A stretch of DNA of 64,000 nt from Turnera subulata (GCA_028386065.3 JAKUCV010002119.1:1-64000); one strand, 5' to 3'; positions 32,289 to 44,579 are shown, counted from the stretch's first letter. Notes: generated by a model from the sequence alone, not told the origin. Numbers and translations are program-made.

Positions 32289-32552
32289 AAACTCCTTCTG
32301 TCCCTCAAATATAAATAGTTTAAGATATTTATACAACCCTTAAGAAAAGCATTAAATGAGCCTAATCTCATTAAATTTTAGAGTCTAAATTACCAATTTA
32401 TCTTTTCTATCATCTCAACAACAAAACTTCAGGAAAATATAAAGCCTAAAACAACTAATTTAATGCAAGGATAAATATAGAAAAAATTAATTTAATAGTT
32501 CTTAAAATCTTAAAATGACTTACATTTTGAAACAAAATAAAAAGTGAGGGAG
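32289..32552. mobile_element. Stowaway-like (Tc1/mariner) MITE
   Basis: About 264 bp, AT-rich, opening 'actccttctgtccctcaaat' and closing 'aaaaagtgagggag', with TA dinucleotides at both borders. The Stowaway consensus is CTCCCTCCGTCCC with TA duplication. No coding capacity. It lies in the panB-2 to PPR spacer, the rest of which (32119-33243) shows no gene. Confidence 0.7.
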
Positions 32553-33243
32553 TAATTTTGTATACCTGCGGGCTGCCGCTGCCTCATCACTTCTCCAAGT
32601 AACTCCGGGTCTGCTCACTGGCTGGCCTTGACGTGAAAAGCAACATTCCTGCTGATGATTTTCTTCCTCGTCCATTGCCTCTAGAAGTTACTTAATTACC
32701 TCGATCGATGTGATTTGATTTTGAAAGATCATAATGATCTTAACGTCTGTACTGTTTGCCTAAGTAATGGATTGGACTCAGGGAAAAACCCAAGTTACTG
32801 TTGTATTTTCTTAAGTGTAAAACATTTAAGTTTGGGTAATGAAAATAAATTAGCGTGTAAAAAATTGGTTGAACAAACTTGGGTCGATCACAGAATGACC
32901 GAGGTTGTCTTTTCTGTCCAAAGGAAAAACTCCCACAAATGCATGACCCAAACCTTGTCCTTTTTGGGTTTAAACCCAAGCCTTTTTGTGGGTTTTACTT
33001 TTCAAGATCCTGGATCTCCTTCTACAAACCCAAATAATCCCATCCCTTAAACAAGCCAATGCCCATATAACTCATAAGTGCTAGTGTGTTGCCGCCTTTT
33101 CTAACTCATATAAGACGGCTAGACAGTAGGCAAAGAACATAATAAATTCCTGCCTGAAACAGAACAGAGAAAGGAAAGCTTCAAAATTTAACACTTGTAA
33201 GGGAAAAAAAATATATATCAAACACACACCATTCTCAAACAAA

Positions 33244-35538
33244 ATGAAAGCAGCACTCTCACCATCGAACCACCAATACCTCCTCCGCTTCCTCAAATCA
33301 TCCCACTCTCCACCCACCGCTTCCCTCTTCCTCCGCCGCCTCTGCTCCGAACCCGCCGCGCCGGCGTTCCGGAACGACGACGCAATCATATCACAAGCAG
33401 TGAAACTCCTCCAAGCCCCGGACTCCGAATTGGACACAGCCCAACTCAACCACCTCCTCTTCTCAAACGACGACGCGTCTTCCACTTCCTCCTCCTCCAA
33501 TGCTCGCCTTTTCTTACACATTGGCCGCAACTTACCCTCCTCATCCCACGCCCTCAAATTCCTCGACTACCTCCAGAACGACACCCCGTCGCCGCCCGGC
33601 CCCGAATCCCTCTCCTTGGCTTTGCAAGCCGTCTTCGAGGTCGCTAGCCGCGAATCGGACCCGGGTCTCTCTCGCCTCATCGAGACCTCCAAAGAACGGA
33701 ATATTCCGCTCACCGCCAATGCCGTGACCCTGCTGCTCCGCTGCTTTGGGCGGAGCAGAATGGTGGAGGAGGCGCTCGCCTTCTTTAATGAACTCGACCC
33801 TTCTGTTAAGGACACGCATGCTGGCAATGTAATGATCAGTGTGTTGTTTCGATGCGGCCGTGTTGATGACGCATTGAAGGTGCTCGACGAAATGCTTCAA
33901 TCAGATGAAGACTCTGATTTTGTCCCGAATGATGCTACCGGGGATATTGTTTTTTCTGCTTTGTTAAACAAGAGGAGGGCTGCGGGGCTTGGGGAGATTG
34001 TTGACTGGGTGTTAAGATTGCGCGACCGTGGTGTTTTCCCGGGATCGGTTTGGATGACTCAGTTGATCACTAGGTTGTGTGTGCATGGAGATGTTAATAG
34101 GGCTTGGGATATCCTCCATGACATGATCAAGGTAGGAGCTGTTGTGGATGCTCGTCCATGCAATGCATTATTGACAGGATTGGGGAAGGAGGGGGATTTT
34201 AAGAGAATGAATGAGCTCATGGCGAGAATGAAGGAGGTTCATATCCATCCAAGTGTCGTCACATTTGGTGTTATTATTAATCATATGTGCAAGCTTAGAC
34301 AAGTTGATCTTGCACTGGAGGTGCTACAGAAGATGAGTGAGGGAACAGAGAGTGATGGTGTCTCGGTGGAACCTGATACTATTATCTACAATACATTGAT
34401 TAATGGACTTTGTAAAGTTGGGAGGCAAGATGAAGGTTTGAAATTGATGGAACGGATGAGACTGCAGACGGGGTGTGCTCCTACCGCTCCTACTTACAAT
34501 TGCTTGATTGATGGATTGTGTAGAGCTGGTGAGATAGAGCGAGCGAAGGAGTTGTTTGAAGACATGCAGAAAGACGGGGTAGAGCCGAATGTGATCACAA
34601 TGAATAGTATGATCGGTGGCATGTGCAGGAATGGGAGAATACATAGTGCAGTTGAGTTTTTAAAGGAGATGCAAGGGAAAGGTCTGAAGGCCAATTCTGT
34701 TACTTATACTGCTTTTATCACTGCGTTCTGTGGTGTGAACAATATTGCTAAAGCCAAAGAATTTTTCGATCAAATGTTGACAACTGGCACCACGCCTGAT
34801 GCAATTGTTTACTATAGCCTGATTTCGGGCCTTAGCCAAGCTGGGAGGATGGATGAAGCGAGTTTTGTCCTGTCAAGGATGAGAGAAGCTGGGTTTCGTC
34901 CTGATCGACTGTGCTACAATGTTTTGCTTGGTGGATTATGCAGGACGAATAAAAAGGATAGAGCTTATGAACTGCTCCAGGAAATGGAGGAATCTGGATT
35001 GAAGCCTGATGCTGTGACATATAACACTGCGATTTCTTATTTCGGCAAGATTGGAGACCTACAGTCTGCAAGCAGAGCATTGACAAAGATGGTTGAGGAC
35101 GGTATAGTACCCACTGTTGTCACATATGGAGCAATAATACATGCTTACTGCTCTGATGGCAAGATTGATGATGCTATGAAGATTTTTGAGCAGATGAAAG
35201 CTGCATCGAAGATCCCACCAAATACTGTGATATACAATATCCTTATTGACTCCTTGTGTAAGAATAAAGAAGTAAAACGTGCTCTTTCCTTGATGGAGGA
35301 TATGGCAATGGTGGGGGTGAGGCCAAATGCCACCACATACAATGCCATATTCAAAGGTCTTCGGGATGAGAGGTGGTCAGCAGAAGCCTTCAAATTGATG
35401 GACAGAATGATTGAGCAGGCTTGTAATCCTGATTATATAACCATGGAGATACTCACAGAATGGCTTCCTGCCATTGGTGAAACAGAGAAGTTAAAGAAGT
35501 TTGTGAATGGATACGAGGTTTCTGCTTCAACTGCATAG
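33244..35538 (+). CDS. P-class pentatricopeptide repeat protein, probably mitochondrial
   Basis: A single 764-aa intronless frame. The first 40 residues (MKAALSPSNHQYLLRFLKSS..., RRLCSEP) are basic and Ser-rich, like a mitochondrial presequence. From about residue 155 I count roughly 16 PPR motifs of about 35 residues. The most regular are YNTLINGLCKVGRQDEGLKL, YNCLIDGLCRAGEIERAKEL, MNSMIGGMCRNGRIHSAVEF, YNVLLGGLCRTNKKDRAYEL and YNILIDSLCKNKEVKRALSL. No E, DYW or SMR domain follows, so this is a pure P-class protein; such proteins bind organellar RNA for stabilisation, splicing or translation. The length and position beside panB match Arabidopsis At3g61520 (766 aa as I recall). No lesion seen; the target is unknown. 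Confidence 0.95.
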   Translation: MKAALSPSNHQYLLRFLKSSHSPPTASLFLRRLCSEPAAPAFRNDDAIISQAVKLLQAPDSELDTAQLNHLLFSNDDASSTSSSSNARLFLHIGRNLPSSSHALKFLDYLQNDTPSPPGPESLSLALQAVFEVASRESDPGLSRLIETSKERNIPLTANAVTLLLRCFGRSRMVEEALAFFNELDPSVKDTHAGNVMISVLFRCGRVDDALKVLDEMLQSDEDSDFVPNDATGDIVFSALLNKRRAAGLGEIVDWVLRLRDRGVFPGSVWMTQLITRLCVHGDVNRAWDILHDMIKVGAVVDARPCNALLTGLGKEGDFKRMNELMARMKEVHIHPSVVTFGVIINHMCKLRQVDLALEVLQKMSEGTESDGVSVEPDTIIYNTLINGLCKVGRQDEGLKLMERMRLQTGCAPTAPTYNCLIDGLCRAGEIERAKELFEDMQKDGVEPNVITMNSMIGGMCRNGRIHSAVEFLKEMQGKGLKANSVTYTAFITAFCGVNNIAKAKEFFDQMLTTGTTPDAIVYYSLISGLSQAGRMDEASFVLSRMREAGFRPDRLCYNVLLGGLCRTNKKDRAYELLQEMEESGLKPDAVTYNTAISYFGKIGDLQSASRALTKMVEDGIVPTVVTYGAIIHAYCSDGKIDDAMKIFEQMKAASKIPPNTVIYNILIDSLCKNKEVKRALSLMEDMAMVGVRPNATTYNAIFKGLRDERWSAEAFKLMDRMIEQACNPDYITMEILTEWLPAIGETEKLKKFVNGYEVSASTA

Positions 35539-37046
35539 GACCAGTTCTGCTGTGAGAAGAAATGCTTCTTCCATCACAAACCAGACCTGCTTCTCTAACG
35601 AGTTGGGCCATGTGTGCACAAGACCAGAGACTGATCCAATTAAACCCTTCAAGTTTCATGTCCATGTTGCTTCTGGGCTCTTCAAGTATTAAGTTGCTCC
35701 ATGAAACCTCGTTTTGGGGGTGGATTAATATGAGCACGTTGACACTGCGGTTCAACTGAAGTGATCCAAATTCTTTGGCACTATTTCCTCCAAAATTGGT
35801 TATAATTATTGCTTGATGCAAATAGGATTGTGTTTCTTTTTGGTACTTATTTAGGCCTGACTCTAATTCTTAGTACTTTGTAATTTATACCGAACAGGAA
35901 AAATAATGTCCTCGCTTTCGTATAAAGCAAAATCATGGTGCTTGATAAAACATGGAATTGTATGCTTGAACGTGTCCCCTTAAAAGCCAATGATTTGGTA
36001 TCTTGTACCTTTCTCTGTCCCAAAATCTTTAGATTAGAGCCTTCCTCGTACTGAACAGAAAACGCTTCTATTACCACCACGTCTCTGCTGATTCAACTCG
36101 CAAATCAAGGTGACACCCTATATTTCCTTTCCTCTCAATCGTGAATATGATAAGACTGCACTATTATTTTTTTTTTAAAAAAGAATATCAGCAAATCAAG
36201 TGATTTACATGGCACTAATGAATACATGGTGTGCAATTTGGAAGATAGATTACCACCGCAAAAAGTTGAGACCAGTAAGAGAAAATTGAAAAGGAGGCCT
36301 AGACCGCACAAGGAAGATGCTATAATTCTCTTTGGTAGAGAAGATGCTACATAGTACATACTAGCTAGTGGAACTTTTTGCCAGAATAGATTGGCAACCT
36401 GAACACAGTAGTCCAAAACTAGCATCAGTTGTTTATAATTTGGTTTTGACTCGTCATCCGTCCATTTGTAAAGCTGTAAGCTGCTGTGTCAAAATCCTCT
36501 GTGGGTATAATCTGATTTAAAAAATGAAGACATGTTATACTTGCAGGGTACATCTCCCTGAGAAACCGAAGAGAGAACCAAACAGCTTCTGTGCAAATCT
36601 CGCGCATCTGCCGTACAAGCTATGTGTGGTTCCCTTGACTTTTGAAGAGGCAATATACCATTGCACCAGGCAAGACACCCATATACCAACTAAGGAATTG
36701 TGATGATTATAAATCGTAATCAATCTCAACCGAAGTCAAACCACACAAGCAATATCAACAATTTCTCTGCTTCAATGAGACCAAAGGATTATAGAAGGGG
36801 GTTAAAAAAATGACTATTAATTTACTACTAGTGTACTACCAGATGTCAACAAACGGAATATTTTCTTTCTTTTGTTGTCCCTCTACAGCATTAACGGCAG
36901 GACACGAAGCATTGATGCCTATGGAGATTCTACCAATGGAAGTGTATACATTACAAAAAGAAAACCCAATAAAAGTAAAAACCCCATGTCACCAAAGCTT
37001 CTTCTTCTTTTCTTTTTTTTTGTTCCTTTTTTCTTCTTCTGGAGAG
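35539..37046. other. Intergenic, PPR to WRKY (convergent)
   Basis: No gene. The left part is the PPR 3' region; the 36850-37046 stretch is WRKY 3'UTR-side sequence with poly-T runs. Short frames in both strands lack family resemblance. Confidence 0.55.
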
Positions 37047-38426
37047 TCAAATACTGCCGGCTGCAGTGGCAGCATTGTTGGCCAGCCATGGCAGGCCAAA
37101 AGTAGACGGAAAAGGGTCGCAAAAGCTGTCTCCGGCGGCGGCGGCCTGGCCAGCAGCGGCGAGGTCTTCCAAACCCACAAAGAAATCATCACTCACGGCT
37201 TCTGAGAACCCACCAAGCTCATCCTCTTCATCATCCTCCATCATTTCTTTCTCTTCTCTGCTTGTACTTTGAGCCAAAAGCTCATCTTCCAGGGAAGTTG
37301 TTGGGGACGAACAGGTGGGTTTGGCAGCCGGCGAAGGCTTGTTGTTGGAGTCATCAGCGGTGGTTGCAGCCTGCGGTGTCGCCGTCTTCTGGCGGGTGCT
37401 GCCTGCAAGTGAGTTTCTGTGGGTTGGTGCAGGGTGGTTGTGCTCCGCCGTGTAGGTCACTATGAACATCCCCGGGTCGGATCTGTTCCGCTCGACTTGT
37501 TTCCGGGCCAAACACCCCTTGGAGCTGCTGCATCTGTAGTATCCCCTGTTATTGATACAGAACAGAACCAAGTTTAGTTGTTATGGAATAGTACTACAAA
37601 AGCATAAAAAGGCTTTTGACCAGATATTAAAACAAGCAAAGCAAAAGCTTAATTATTACACAACAAAAATGAAAAAGAAGGGGCCTTGGTTAAAATTCAA
37701 CGGTTATCACCTTGGGTATGGAGAGCCCTTGATGGGTTTTTGTCCATATTTACGCCAGGCCCACACATCTGAAGAGAGTGCCTCTGCTGGAACTTGGCAT
37801 ATCTTCTTTAGCTGGTTCTTTCTGTAAGAAATGGACAAGCAGAGCATTAGTACAAAGGGTAGTTTTTGTTCAAGATTGATATGTAAAAATCTAAAATCCA
37901 CCATCAAAGTTTAATTCTTTATCTTGATAATCAAGTTTTGAAAAGAAGCAAAAAAGCTGGGTTACCTTCTTTTGGATCGAGGAGCATGAGAACTTGCACT
38001 GCTAGAAACAGAGCCGCCACCACGAGACTGCAACCTAGGCTGCTCTTGTTGCTTCAGTTGATGCGATTGTACATGTTGTCCCTTGGAAACAGTAATGATG
38101 GAAGAAACAGAAGAGACGGGTGCACTTTGAGGAGAGTAGAGAGCCTGAGGTTGCGGGAAGAAGGGCTTGTAAAGATCATGCAGCTCCCCAAAGACATTTC
38201 TTGCTTCAAATGGATCTGGGAGCGAGTGAAAGCGGCCAACTTGGTCACTTCCAAACGAAGAAAAGCAAGACCCTTGACCAAAATCTGATCTGAAAGAGGA
38301 AGCGGTGCTGCTGCTGGTGGTGGTGTTGACGGCGGTGGCGGTACTGGCGGCGGCGGTGGCGGTGGTGCTGGAGGAAGAGGAGGTGCATCCTCTCACCACA
38401 GCATGGAGATCCCAATCATCCTCCAT
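37047..38426 (-). CDS. WRKY transcription factor, group IIe (WRKY22/27/29-like)
   Basis: Three minus-strand exons: 38426-37966, 37821-37711, 37545-37047; 356 aa. It opens [14 protein letters not shown], the signature N-terminus of the WRKY22/27 clade. The WRKY domain (about residues 160-225) reads [36 protein letters not shown], then after an intron [11 protein letters not shown] and TYTAEHNHP. That gives C-X5-C and H-X-H zinc ligands; the intron after PYPR is the conserved R-type WRKY intron. A basic stretch ([10 protein letters not shown]) precedes the domain, and the C-terminus is acidic ([12 protein letters not shown]), a likely activation region. The family binds W boxes in the nucleus and acts in MAPK-linked immunity, senescence and vascular development. 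Serine/threonine homopolymer-rich near the N-terminus. Confidence 0.95.
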
Positions 38427-38784
38427 GGCCAGAAGACAAAGGTCTGTGAATCTGTACCTTCCTTTCTGCAGCTAATGTTTGTGAGAGGAGACAAAAGAAG
38501 GCGCTGACTTTTGAGATAGGGAGAGAGAGAGAGAGGAGGAGAGAAAAAAGCAAAGAGAAGGTAAAGGGAGGCTGTGTAATGAGTAGGGGAACAATAATTT
38601 ATAGGCCAATATGGTGTGGGTTGAGAGAGAAAGAGTGGTAGGAGAGGGTAGAGAGAGAAAGGGAAAGGAAAAAGTGTGGCAAATTTGGCATCTCAATGCT
38701 TATCTTGTCCTTTCTCTTTATACAAATTTTTTCTTCTTTCACTCTTCCGACATTGGAAACCGGTTTTGGTTTTTGGTTTTGGGG

Positions 38785-38790
38785 TTGACT
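38785..38790 (+). promoter_or_regulatory. W box upstream of the WRKY gene
   Basis: TTGACT lies about 360 bp before the WRKY start codon. WRKY proteins often bind W boxes in their own promoters, so auto- or cross-regulation is possible. A single hexamer is weak evidence. Confidence 0.35.
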
Positions 38791-38849
38791 TTGGAAAATG
38801 TCAAAGGGCCAAAGGTGGGGTTTTGTGGGTTTGTTTGTGGGTGTTGTAG

Positions 38850-38886
38850 GGGAGGGAGGGAGGGAGGGAGGGGGTGGGGGTGGGGG
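38850..38886 (+). promoter_or_regulatory. G-run tract (G-quadruplex candidate) in the WRKY promoter
   Basis: The plus strand has repeated GGGA units followed by GGGGGTGGGGGTGGGGG, more than six G-runs of three or longer with one-base loops. It lies about 430 bp upstream of the WRKY ATG on the transcription template strand. The sequence meets the standard G4 pattern; function is inference. Confidence 0.6.
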
Positions 38887-39753
38887 CCTCCTCTCTTCTA
38901 CTTTGTGTGTGTTGGTTTTTGTTGTTTGTGGCTCTGGATTTCATGAAGTATTGGAAAGTCCACACACACTGTGTGTAGGAGTATTATTTAAGTGGTGGCT
39001 CGTGAGTTACCGACAAAGGAGAAATAGTTAAAGTGGGTGGATTAAAATAATATGAACACCTAGTTAATTTACAATCCTCCATTCAAAAAAAATGCATCAC
39101 CAAATATTTATGACTCTTGCATGACATCAACGAGGTAAAGGTAAAAATAAATCTCCTCCCAAATTGAATCAGTGAAAAACTAGGAGTAGTAAGTAGTAAA
39201 ACCTTGAATACCAACAAAGAAGTGAATTTGCATCATTTCCATAAATTTATAAAAAGAGAATTCATTCCTTTCATTGTACATCCAATTGTGAGAGTATTAT
39301 TATTATAAATAAGACTGGCTCAAGAAGATGATATAGATATCTTCCTGCACAAATCATGCTTAGGTTGACAAATTACTAAAATAATACACCATCGTGGAAA
39401 TGGTGTTTGAAATTTGAAACCCATGATCACAACTAACAAGAACTATGTTCTCTGCAGAAATTTGATAGGCATCCTCTGACCTTTGCTGTTCCTCCTCCTG
39501 ACAAGTACCCCCTCCCTAAAGCACTTTCTGCGGACAAAACTACTTGACCCTACAGACCACCCCACCGCCAGCTTCTGCATTCTCTCGCTCACTTACTTAC
39601 ACGTGCATAACTATACTCTCTTCCTAATCACTCTACTACAGCCTATATAGCCTCCTTAGCTACCTAGACCAACCCTGTAAAAACCAAAATGGCAATCTCC
39701 TCCTCCATTATCTTCCTCCCCAGGTATCTATCACTCCAAATAGCAACAAAAAG

Positions 39754-40500
39754 GACACCCAAGTAAATTTTTTTTACAATAAAGTTTATCTCAATATCAA
39801 TTTTCTGTATTCACTCTAGATTCATCTTAATTACGAGACTAAATATTGAATCGTTTAAATTAATCATATGTTAGTCCATTTGAAGTTTTTAATTACCTGC
39901 ACTTTTTCTTTACCAGTGGCGTTTAATCTACATTAGCAACCAAGGTTTGACCAGATAAAAGATTCATTTCTCTTAATCCTGTGTGATTATGCTTTAAATC
40001 AAAGTAATACTAATACGGGGTCTTAGTTTTAAAGATCCTGTGTTAGTAGTATTTAACTATTTATTTATTGATGCTTTGACAAAAGAAATCAAGACTGAAA
40101 GAAGTTTATTGATTCTTTCAGAAAAAAAAAAAATCACACCCAAATAAATTTTTTTATCAGGTTAAAAAAAAGAAATTATTTTTACGATAATATTCCCTCG
40201 ATTTAGATTTTTCTCTATTCACACTATATTCATCAAATTTGAGATCTTACTTAGGAGACTAAATATTAAATCACTTATAACTAATCATATGTTAGTAGTC
40301 CCCTTCTAGTTTTTAATTACCTGCACTTTTTCTTTTCCCAGTGGCGTTTAATCTACATTAGCAACAAAGGTTTGACTGGAAAAAAGATTGATTACTCTTA
40401 ATCCAGTGAGATTATGCTTTAAATCAAAGTAAAACTAATATAGGGTCCTAGTAGTTTTTAAGATCCAGTGTTAGTAGTATTTATTGATTCTTTGAAAAAG
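39754..40500. repeat. Diverged tandem duplication, about 380-bp unit
   Basis: 39754-40133 and 40134-40500 share ordered blocks: 'acaccca.ataaattttttt', 'agactaaatatt.aatc', 'aatcatatgttagt', 'tttttaattacctgcacttt', 'cagtggcgtttaatctacat', 'gattatgctttaaatcaaag' and 'gttagtagtattta'. Substitutions and small indels show it is older than the 739-bp duplication at 62 kb. Confidence 0.85.
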
Positions 40501-41943
40501 GAAATCACGACTAAAGGAAGTTTATGTAGAAGTAGGACTAAAGCAAAGCCCAAAAGCGCGTGGCGGTGTAAAAGATAAGGGTGAGGTGGCATCCGGAAGC
40601 TGGCGGATTTAGGTGGGCCCACACGTCCTTTGGGCTTGAAGGAAAAAAAAATAAAAAAGGGTCAGGGCAGGGCCGTTACCACTTACCAGCCTCGCGTGCC
40701 TCGTGATTTAGATCGGTTAAGGGAAATTTTTCTCTCTTTTTCCTTTGCGAATCCTATGATACCCACAGATCCAGCGGTCAGGATTTCCCCTAAGCCAATA
40801 AATGATCATCGGGTACCTTTTTTTTTTTTTCCCCCTCTACTTCAGGTAAAATGCAAATTTTAATCCTGCTAATCTAGGCCAAGCATATCTCTTTTTTTTT
40901 TTCCCAATCTGGTAAATTTTGCCCCGATCACTCCGGATTTGATCTAGACTGCGCACCTAGTTATGATGGATTTATGAAATTTCCTATCCGAAATATTACT
41001 AGAACTGAACCAAGTCGCTTATTATTATAATTTAAAATTCGAAATCTTCCAAGCTGTTCATCTGATTATGGTAGGTGAATCTCCTAATGAAAATTTTCCT
41101 ATTTGAGACCTTATTTTAATAAAACCAAGTAGTTTACTACTTAGACCAACCTCACATGTAATAAGTATATCCGTTTTTTATAATCTCCCAAAATTAATCT
41201 ACTAAATCAAGACAAGAATTAATGGTTGGTCTAGAGAGGGTGGTTCTATATAAACAAGAAAAGACAATACACACTTTGTGCCTCCTAATGTTTTGTTTAG
41301 GAAATTGCAAATAGAGGGTGAGATGAGGGTTTCTAAATTTGTTTAGTTTTGAGCAAATGAGGGGTTTTATTTTAATAAAGGAAACATGGGAGTATGTAAC
41401 AATTTGGAAACAATTTTTGTTGATACCAGACGTGGGTGGCATGAGGCATTAAATTGCAAGCGTGTAGGGTCGTGTCCAAGAGGGTTGAACCGACCCGATT
41501 ACGTGTTGTTGGTACTAGGAGTAATTAAGTTTGACTAAAAAGAAAAGATTTTTTTTTCTCATCAAGTTGTGCTAATACTACGACTACCACCATTACATAA
41601 ACTGGTCAAAACATAGATTGACAAAGTCAAATGAAAAGTTAAGATGCAAGAAAACGTCACATGTTGTGTGGCTCTTTGGCAGAGCAAAATCGGCTTTCCT
41701 GGTTGACACTTGACACTACCACAAAGCCCCACTAGAACATTCTATATTTCTAGCTTAGCTAGATCCCAAGCAGCCAAACCCCCCCACTAACACAATAAGT
41801 AAGTCCTATCCTCGTGGAGCTCGAACTTGCTAGGCATAACTACAAAACCACCCGCCATGTAGTAGGATTGTGTGCTCGAAAGTACCTTTTAGTTATTTTT
41901 TTTTATAGATATATCTGTTTTCTTTTTTGTTGTCAAATGTAGA

Positions 41944-42103
41944 AGATAAGATATTTAGATGAGATAATTCAGATATATAGGTATGCATGTCAACCCCTTA
42001 ATCTTATCCTGGTGTGTGATTACTAATTAGATAAGATAGTTAGATGAGATAATTCAGATATATAGGTATCTATGTCAACCCCTTAATCTTATCCTGGTGT
42101 GTA
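41944..42103. repeat. 85-bp-period tandem repeat, two copies
   Basis: 'agataagatatttagatgag'...'gtcaaccccttaatcttatc' begins at 41944 and again at 42029 with only a few differences. Confidence 0.85.
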
Positions 42104-43277
42104 TGTAATTAGGTGCACATTAGAAAGTCAACATTTAACAGCACTAGTAAATTGTCATGAACTAGTACCCCCAAAATGAAGTTGACTGAAGAAGATTTAC
42201 TGTTGCCATGAACAGTTCGTTTACAGGTAGATTTAGCTCTAATGGAAAGATGGTACTTACCTTCTACAGAGTTTGATTCTCAGGATCATATGTTTTATAT
42301 CCATTATTTGCCCTAGTTCTGGCTTGGCAGAGATGAAAGTAACAGGGCGCAGTTCATCAATGGTGGACCTTTTATTCTATTCTAGCTTCCAGTGGATAAT
42401 CAAAAGGAGAGGAGAAAATTAAAGAAAAAGGATTGTGTTGGTTACCATACATGCAAATTAGCCGTGCTAACAATTCAGAAAAGAAAAAAAGGGATCAAAT
42501 TGGACGCGGTTTGATGAGAAAAATAATACCAAAGAATTCTAAAGCCCCCATACACGTATTAGTGACGAAGTTATGCATGACTTGTTTCTATTTTTCCTTA
42601 CATTTTTCAGTTGAAGAAGAAGGCATTTCTAAAAAAACTGGTCCATACCCACTACGGATGACCAAAAACCCGGTCCCTTTTATTTCTTTTTTATATGTGC
42701 GCTTTTCCAGCATTTGATATTGACATAGAGTTGTGAAGCACTTGATGTGAGATCATGAAGGATGGGTTTTGGTTGCTTAAGATATTTCCTTTTCAGAACC
42801 AAAAGATTTGTTTGTATGGGTTGCAATTTTTAGGGTTCTAGTCAAGTCTCGATTGGATTGGTCAGACATTTACACCCAACCCAACAATGCCCTTCAATTT
42901 CTGCCTATCTAGATAGGAGGAGTTTGGGATTGAAGGAAGACTTGGAAGGCTTTGTAGTTACTTTAAGATTAGATAAACATAGGCATAGACAGAGACTTGA
43001 AAAGAGATAGCCAGGATGGCCTACTACAGTCCATCCTCCAAGACGATTTTAATGGTGATGATTGTGGGGTCTTTGATATCTTTTGAACATGTTACATACT
43101 ATGAGAGGAAGAAAGGAAGTATCATGGGTTTGGCATAAGGGATTGGGATTGCAATTGCATTAGTGAAAAGAGATAAGCCCTTGCATGTTCAGAAGAAAAA
43201 ACAATTAGATACCATTGCTATCAAAGCATATAACCACCCACGAAACAACCTAACCACTCACTAAAAGCTTTCTTCCA

Positions 43278-43490
43278 TCAATCAATTTCTTTCCCTCTAT
43301 CTCTTTGTGAGATAGAGCACTTGATAGTGGAGGGAACTGCACTCGTAAAAACAGAAGGCACCAACCACATTAAGAGGCAAAACCCAAGTGTCACAATCAA
43401 CGGGTCACTTCCGTGATGTTTGTGATTACGGTGAAAGGTAAAACAGGAACCTGCAATTTGGGCCTTTATTGGTGCCTCGTTCATCATCAT
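43278..43490 (-). CDS. Possible small single-pass membrane protein
   Basis: An open frame of 70 codons from a run of three ATGs (43490), extendable upstream to a Met at 43589 (103 aa). It contains NEAPIKAQIAGSCFTFHRNH, then a His/Gly turn (KHHGSDP) and one strong hydrophobic segment (LIVTLGFCLLMWLVPSVF), ending in a basic/acidic tail. Composition is more protein-like than the chance frames around it, and short plant membrane proteins of this shape exist. I do not recognise a named family and see no clear TATA box. It could be a chance frame. Confidence 0.35.
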   Translation of the reverse strand: MMMNEAPIKAQIAGSCFTFHRNHKHHGSDPLIVTLGFCLLMWLVPSVFTSAVPSTIKCSISQRDRGKEID

Positions 43491-44579
43491 TATGGGTCGC
43501 CCTGGCCCTTTCTTGTGAATCGAAAGGCGCAAGTAAGTTAATACGGGGCATCTAACAACCATACAATTCTGAGATCGTAAACGCCGCATTCAAGTGAAGA
43601 GGTTATGCTTTTCGTTTTCCTGCACATGCAGCAGAGCCATCATATTCATTTCTTAACCAAAGGCCGAAAGGAACAACTAGAAGAGAACCGTGGGCTCTCA
43701 AATCTGGTTTTATAGAACTAGGACACCAAACCATGATTGGTTTTGTTTATCATTCAACACCCCTGATATCTGGTTTTAATTTTTGTTAAGAGATGCGCAT
43801 CACCAGCTGGGAGATTTTACGTCTCTTACAGCATGGCTTTACAACTGGAATGAAAAACCTTCTTTTCAGTTTTCACCCATTATTTGGCTTAACGGTCCCT
43901 GTGACTTTTTGGTTCATATTCATTATTTCCTCTGTTTTTCTACTTTTTTTAAAACCCACAGCTTTCTAATAGTATTTTAGGCAACTAGGCAAAAGATCAG
44001 ACAATCAACTAGGCTACCTAGAAACAGGTTTCATGAAGCAAAAAAGTGCGACATAAAGTTTAATGTTTCACAAGTGAAGATTAAACTCAACCAATGATAA
44101 ATAGCGCGGTCATGTTCTATACTCATCAAGGTTTTAACTATACAACATCAATGCCCTCGTCAACAATCACCTAATGCAAAATCACTACAATGTATCATTA
44201 ATCATCCCCTAAGTTGTCATATACAAGGATAGGAGGACAACAAATAATCTGAATCGCCAAAGAAAAAAATTGCAGCCCTAACGCTGAAATGAAGCGCTTA
44301 ATGATGCAAACCTAATGCGTCTCCATCAATCTTTTAAGAATATACAACCAACGGTAGGGGATGTGCCGCCGAACAAAAACTCAATGCATTCCGTGACCAT
44401 AACCCAGGAGCTCAGGATCATTTCCAGCCAGCTCTCTCACTTCGTCTTGGCTCCCCATAAAATATCCAAATACTGGTAACCATTCCCACACTTGGGAAGC
44501 TACTCATTTCAAATATCAGCAGCTCGATATAAGATATCCAGGACAGGTAGAAGTGATACAATCTACCAACATGCAACTT

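Larger units (their letters stand above)
38950..44579. other. Large intergenic region, WRKY to SEC10
   Basis: AT-rich, with no recognisable multi-exon gene. Contents: a tandem duplication at 39754-40500, an 85-bp tandem repeat at 41944-42103, a dispersed repeat at about 40900-41160 and a possible small membrane protein at 43278-43490. A promoter-like stretch at 39640-39730 (cctatatagcc, then an ATG with a short open reading of 12 codons before GTATCT) may be the 5' end of something I cannot follow. Confidence 0.5.

Noticed and set aside
39684..39722. First coding exon of an unknown gene (ATG then 12 codons and a GT donor)
   Set aside because: No downstream exon can be linked; the following sequence is the 380-bp tandem duplication. 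The TATA-like and ATG context may be chance.
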